From contig NZ_LMEW01000012.1 in the NCBI RefSeq assembly GCF_001426525.1, positions 208,332 through 272,331 on the forward strand: 64,000 nt of DNA, read 5' to 3'. Shown here piece after piece: positions 61,387-64,000 of this stretch (position 1 is its first letter; each line of letters opens with the position of its first letter). The translations under genes and the position numbers were made by a program. This DNA is from Massilia sp. Root133 (GTDB lineage Bacteria; Pseudomonadota; Gammaproteobacteria; Burkholderiales; Burkholderiaceae_D). The notes under the pieces were generated by a model that made no database searches, was not told the origin of the DNA, and saw nothing but the letters and a program-made list of their open reading frames with translations.

Positions 61387-61415
61387 CAAAACAAAACCGG
61401 GGCCGAAGCCCCGGT
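61387..61415 (-). terminator. Rho-independent terminator of the glycine-zipper gene
   Basis: On the reverse strand ACCGGGGC-ttcg-GCCCCGGT is followed by TTTGTTTTG, 22 bp after the stop of the 277-aa gene. Confidence 0.85.
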
Positions 61416-61436
61416 CGACCGTCGATGCGGGTTCCC

Positions 61437-62270
61437 TCACGCCGAACGCAGCGATCCTTTCACGATGCGCACGCGGTCGCCCGTGCGCCACGGCGGGGCG
61501 CTGTGCTGGTGGAACGTGCGCAGCGTGCCGTCGTCGAGGCGGACACGGATCTCGTAGCTGACGTCGGCCTTCATGTTGCCTTCCACCTGGTTGCCCACGA
61601 CGGCGCCGCCGACCGCGCCGGCGACCGTCGCGAGTTGCCGGCCGTGACCGCTGCCGACCTGGTTGCCCAGCAAACCGCCGAGGATGGCGCCACCCGCCGC
61701 ACCGACGCCGCTGCCCTGGGCGCGTGTCTTGATCTGGCGGATCGACTCGATGTTGCCGCAGTTGTTGCACCAGTTGCTGCCGGTGTCGTTGGATGCCAGC
61801 TTAGTCGATTGATGCGTGACCTTCGGCGCCGGGGCGCGCTCGACCGGCGCGTATTGCGACGTCGGGGCCGGGGCGGGCGCGTAATCGGCGCCGGCGCTCG
61901 TCGATCCCTGGCTGCCGCCGTAGCCGTAGGCGGTGTTCGGTGCGGCATAGGATTGCGCGCCGGCCGGAGCGGGGGCAGTGGGCTGCACCGGCGTCTGCAC
62001 CGGGTAGGCGGTTGGCGGCTGGCTCGCCAGCGGCGCCGCAGGCACCGTGGCCGGGGCCACATAGCCCGGCTGGCCCGGCTGCTGCAGGCCGGCCGACAGG
62101 GCCGCGCGGTCGGCGTCGCTCAACTGGCCGCGGTTGTGGCCGGTCGACGACGGCAGCCAGCCCATGATGGCCGCCGTGCCGATGGCGCAGAACAGGATGA
62201 CCGCGATTGCGGCGGCGATCAGCAGCGGGTGTTGCTTTGCCCGGGCGGGCGGGGTGGGGTGCGTGTCCAT
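61437..62270 (-). CDS. Membrane-anchored glycine-zipper 2TM protein
   Basis: 277 aa from ATG 62270 with AAAGGAAAG upstream. A single N-terminal membrane helix (HPLLIAAAIAVILFCAIGTAAIMG), a long Pro/Ala/Tyr-rich linker (about 60-150), a C-x2-C pair (NWCNNCGNIESI), and a glycine-zipper domain (GSGVGAAGGAILGGLLGNQVG and AGAVGGAVVGNQVEGN) ending in a small beta unit (YEIRVRLDDGTLRTFHQ). It resembles SlyB/17-kDa-antigen-like envelope proteins but is anchored in the inner membrane. Confidence 0.88.
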   Translation of the reverse strand: MDTHPTPPARAKQHPLLIAAAIAVILFCAIGTAAIMGWLPSSTGHNRGQLSDADRAALSAGLQQPGQPGYVAPATVPAAPLASQPPTAYPVQTPVQPTAPAPAGAQSYAAPNTAYGYGGSQGSTSAGADYAPAPAPTSQYAPVERAPAPKVTHQSTKLASNDTGSNWCNNCGNIESIRQIKTRAQGSGVGAAGGAILGGLLGNQVGSGHGRQLATVAGAVGGAVVGNQVEGNMKADVSYEIRVRLDDGTLRTFHQHSAPPWRTGDRVRIVKGSLRSA

Positions 62271-62495
62271 GGCTTTCCTTTCCGGTGTCGGTGGGGACGA
62301 GGGCGTGGCGCGAGCCTCGAGTCCGGTACGTTTCCATTGTCCCTTGCAACAACACACCGTTCCGTGCGTCACCGTACATACTTGCCCTGGCGCGGCCGGT
62401 ACGCTGACTGTAAGTTGTCAGTAAATGTTTCCGGGCAGTGTAAATAGCCAATCTCCCAAACGTGTGAACCGATGAAGTCCAACCGCGAGGGTCCG

Positions 62496-63227
62496 ATGAA
62501 TTCAGCCGCTCCACCTGTGCTTGCCGAGCACAACGCCAACCTGCTGCTGGCCGCGCTCCCGCCGCAGGAGATGGCACGGATGCTGCCGGCACTCGAGCAG
62601 GTCAAGGTGGACGTCGGGGCCGTGTTGTGCGAGCCGGGCGACATCATCCGTCACATCTATTTTCCGCACGATTGCCTGATCTCGCTGATGGCCGTGGCCG
62701 AAGGCCGCATGACGCTCGAGGTGGGCCTCGTGGGCCGCGAGGGCATGCTGGGCGCCACCGTCGCGCTCGGCCACGATACGACGCAGGTGCGCGCCGTCGT
62801 GCAGCGTGCCGGCAGCGCCAGCCGCATCGACGCCGGCCGCCTGCGCATCGAATTTGCCCGCAACCCGGCCCTGCAGCGCGTGCTGTACCGCTACACGGAT
62901 GCGCTGCTGGCCCAGGCCATCCAGATCGCGGTGTGCAGCCGCTACCACGTGCTGGAGGCGCGTCTCGCACGCTCGCTGCTCGTCACGCGCGATCGCCTGC
63001 AGTCCGATAAATTCCACCTGACTCACGAATTCCTCGCCCATGCGCTGGGCGTGCGCCGTGTCGGCGTCACCAAGGCCGCCAGCGCGTTGCAGCAGCAGGG
63101 ACTCATCAACTACAGCCGGGGCAATATCGAGATCCTCGATCCGGAACGTCTCGCCGCCGCTGCCTGCACCTGCTACGAGATCGTGCGCGAAGCGGGTGCC
63201 GGTGTCGGTGCTCCGGTGCTGGTCTGA
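62496..63227 (+). CDS. Crp/Fnr-family transcriptional regulator
   Basis: 243 aa from ATG 62496 (GAGGG upstream; ATG 62472 also in frame). The cyclic-nucleotide-binding-like barrel spans about 20-135 (GAVLCEPGDIIRHIYFPHDCLISLM, VGLVGREGMLG) and lacks the Cys cluster of FNR. The winged helix is LTHEFLAHALGVRRVGVTKAASALQQQGLINYSRGNIEI. It sits among small envelope-stress genes and is a candidate regulator of them. Confidence 0.9.
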   Translation: MNSAAPPVLAEHNANLLLAALPPQEMARMLPALEQVKVDVGAVLCEPGDIIRHIYFPHDCLISLMAVAEGRMTLEVGLVGREGMLGATVALGHDTTQVRAVVQRAGSASRIDAGRLRIEFARNPALQRVLYRYTDALLAQAIQIAVCSRYHVLEARLARSLLVTRDRLQSDKFHLTHEFLAHALGVRRVGVTKAASALQQQGLINYSRGNIEILDPERLAAAACTCYEIVREAGAGVGAPVLV

Positions 63228-63245
63228 CCGTCGTCGATTCAAAAA

Positions 63246-63274
63246 GAAAATGCCCCGGCAAGCGGGGCATTTTC
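63246..63274. terminator. Bidirectional terminator between Crp gene and glycine-zipper lipoprotein
   Basis: A 12-bp stem (63246-63257 / 63263-63274) ending in TTTTC on the plus strand, and followed by TTTTT on the reverse strand. Confidence 0.85.
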
Positions 63275-63292
63275 TGCCTGGTGCAGACGCGA

Positions 63293-63514
63293 TCAGTGCG
63301 TGGTCTTCACCTGGTTGCCGATCACGCCGCCGACAGCTGCGCCACCGACGGTACCGACTGCGCTGCCGCCCGTCAGTGCGCCGCCGACCACGGCGCCGGC
63401 GCCGGCGCCGATGGCAGTGTTACGGTCCTGCTTCGACATGCCGGCGCAGCCGGTCAGGCCCAGGGCCACGGTTGCCAGCGTTGCGGTCGCGATGATGTGC
63501 TTGATGGTCTTCAT
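63293..63514 (-). CDS. Glycine-zipper 2TM lipoprotein (OsmB-like)
   Basis: 73 aa. Signal peptide with lipobox (ATVALGLTGC^AGM) and one glycine-zipper segment (AIGAGAGAVVGGALTGGSAVGTVGGAAVGGVIGNQV). It is the size of OsmB/SlyB-like outer membrane lipoproteins, usually induced by osmotic or envelope stress. Confidence 0.92.
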   Translation of the reverse strand: MKTIKHIIATATLATVALGLTGCAGMSKQDRNTAIGAGAGAVVGGALTGGSAVGTVGGAAVGGVIGNQVKTTH

Positions 63515-63542
63515 GTTGATCTCCTTAAGGTGGGTTGCATAC

Positions 63543-63875
63543 TCACTTCAGGCGCAGCTCATTCCTGACCGATCTGACGCCCCTCACGGTGCGCGCGGCC
63601 GCGGCGGCCGCCGCCACGTCGTCCGCGGAGCTCACGAATCCGCTCAGCTTGACGACCCCCAGGTCCGTGTCGACGTCGATCTGGTTTGCCTTCAGGCTGG
63701 CATCGCCGAGGAGGGCGGCCTTCACGCCGGCCGTAATGCCGGCGTCATCGGTTTGCCCTACGACAGCCTTCGGGCTGTTCGTCGCGCATCCCGTGATCCC
63801 GTACAGGGCCAGAGCCGCCAGCAGTGCCGATGTCGATAGTGCTGCCGGGGTCCTGCCTGTACTGAATCGTTTCAT
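63543..63875 (-). CDS. BON-domain lipoprotein
   Basis: 110 aa from ATG 63875; the frame opens 75 bases upstream. Lipobox ALYGITGC^ATN and one BON domain (DDAGITAGVKAALLGDASLKANQIDVDTDLGVVKLSGFVSS). BON domains bind phospholipid surfaces; related proteins (OsmY/DolP-like) support outer membrane integrity. The gene lies 28 bp upstream of the glycine-zipper lipoprotein and probably shares its transcript. The last 125 bp of the window hold nothing further. Confidence 0.9.
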   Translation of the reverse strand: MKRFSTGRTPAALSTSALLAALALYGITGCATNSPKAVVGQTDDAGITAGVKAALLGDASLKANQIDVDTDLGVVKLSGFVSSADDVAAAAAAARTVRGVRSVRNELRLK

Positions 63876-64000
63876 GCCTTCTGCGCTTCCTCGCGATGCC
63901 GGCCTGCTGTTCGGGAACGGCGCCGGCCTTACCATGACTCCAGCATACATGTCGTTCGCATAGCGGTCTGTACGACAAATAACACTGTGTCATGCCGAAC

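Noticed and set aside
1..64000. CRISPR arrays, insertion sequences, prophage or integrative elements
   Set aside because: No regularly spaced direct repeats, transposase, integrase or phage structural genes were found. The tRNA-Ser flank has palindromes but no integrase gene nearby.

Overview
The window is about 64 kb of high-GC, gene-dense chromosome. Gene content and order point to a betaproteobacterium of the Oxalobacteraceae (Massilia/Telluria type): glyA-nrdR, a minor pilin operon next to riboflavin genes, ribB-ribH-nusB, ffs-dnaX-ybaB-recR, a Burkholderiales-type porin ending in GMRHAF, cstA with a NarL-type two-component system, and many c-di-GMP proteins. This assignment is inferred from synteny and family resemblance. 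No database was searched. No IS element, integrase, prophage or CRISPR array was seen.

Layout. (1) 1-8181: end of glyA, nrdR, a tightly overlapping minor pilin operon (pilV-pilW-pilX-pilE-fimT, with no pilY1 between pilX and pilE), ribD, ribE, and an S9 peptidase that meets a reverse-strand M16 protease at adjoining stop codons. (2) 11.3-13.5 kb: ribB fused to a GTP-cyclohydrolase-II-like domain without its zinc cysteines, then ribH and nusB with a clear terminator. (3) 13.7-20.5 kb: lytic transglycosylase, ubiD, 4.5S RNA with a good promoter, dnaX, ybaB, a YciI-like gene and recR. (4) 20.6-25.8 kb: GT4 glycosyltransferase overlapping a DUF2334 deacetylase, a small lipoprotein and a penicillin-acylase-family hydrolase. 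(5) 25.8-40 kb: signalling. It holds a REC-PAS-GGDEF-EAL protein with a hybrid kinase, a cstA-ybdD transporter locus facing a sensor kinase/LuxR-type regulator pair, an EAL-like/HDOD protein overlapping a PAS-GGDEF-EAL protein, and a decayed type VI PAAR-lysozyme effector with an intact immunity-like gene. A tRNA-Ser(UGA) follows, whose 3' end belongs to an unusually long inverted repeat. (6) 40-50.8 kb: metabolic and envelope genes (amidase, regulator, GH13 amylase, shortened porin, tandem SDR paralogues, LysR, RidA, Old Yellow Enzyme). (7) 50.8-57.7 kb: two small reverse-strand genes behind two tandem LexA boxes, then a lipid-linked set (PAP2, diacylglycerol-kinase-like protein, metallophosphoesterase, phospholipase D lipoprotein, Gcr-family membrane protein). 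(8) 57.8-64 kb: aminotransferase, DUF3617, Nudix and a run of small envelope/stress proteins (OmpA-like, lmo0937-like, glycine-zipper, BON) around a Crp/Fnr regulator.

Best candidates for something undescribed: the LexA-controlled small-gene pair at 50,853-51,354 with an RBS-occluding stem; the tRNA-Ser 3'-end inverted duplication with its string of palindromes (39,985-40,170); the double CTACGTAG operator between cstA and its kinase; and the truncated PAAR effector that keeps its immunity-like partner.
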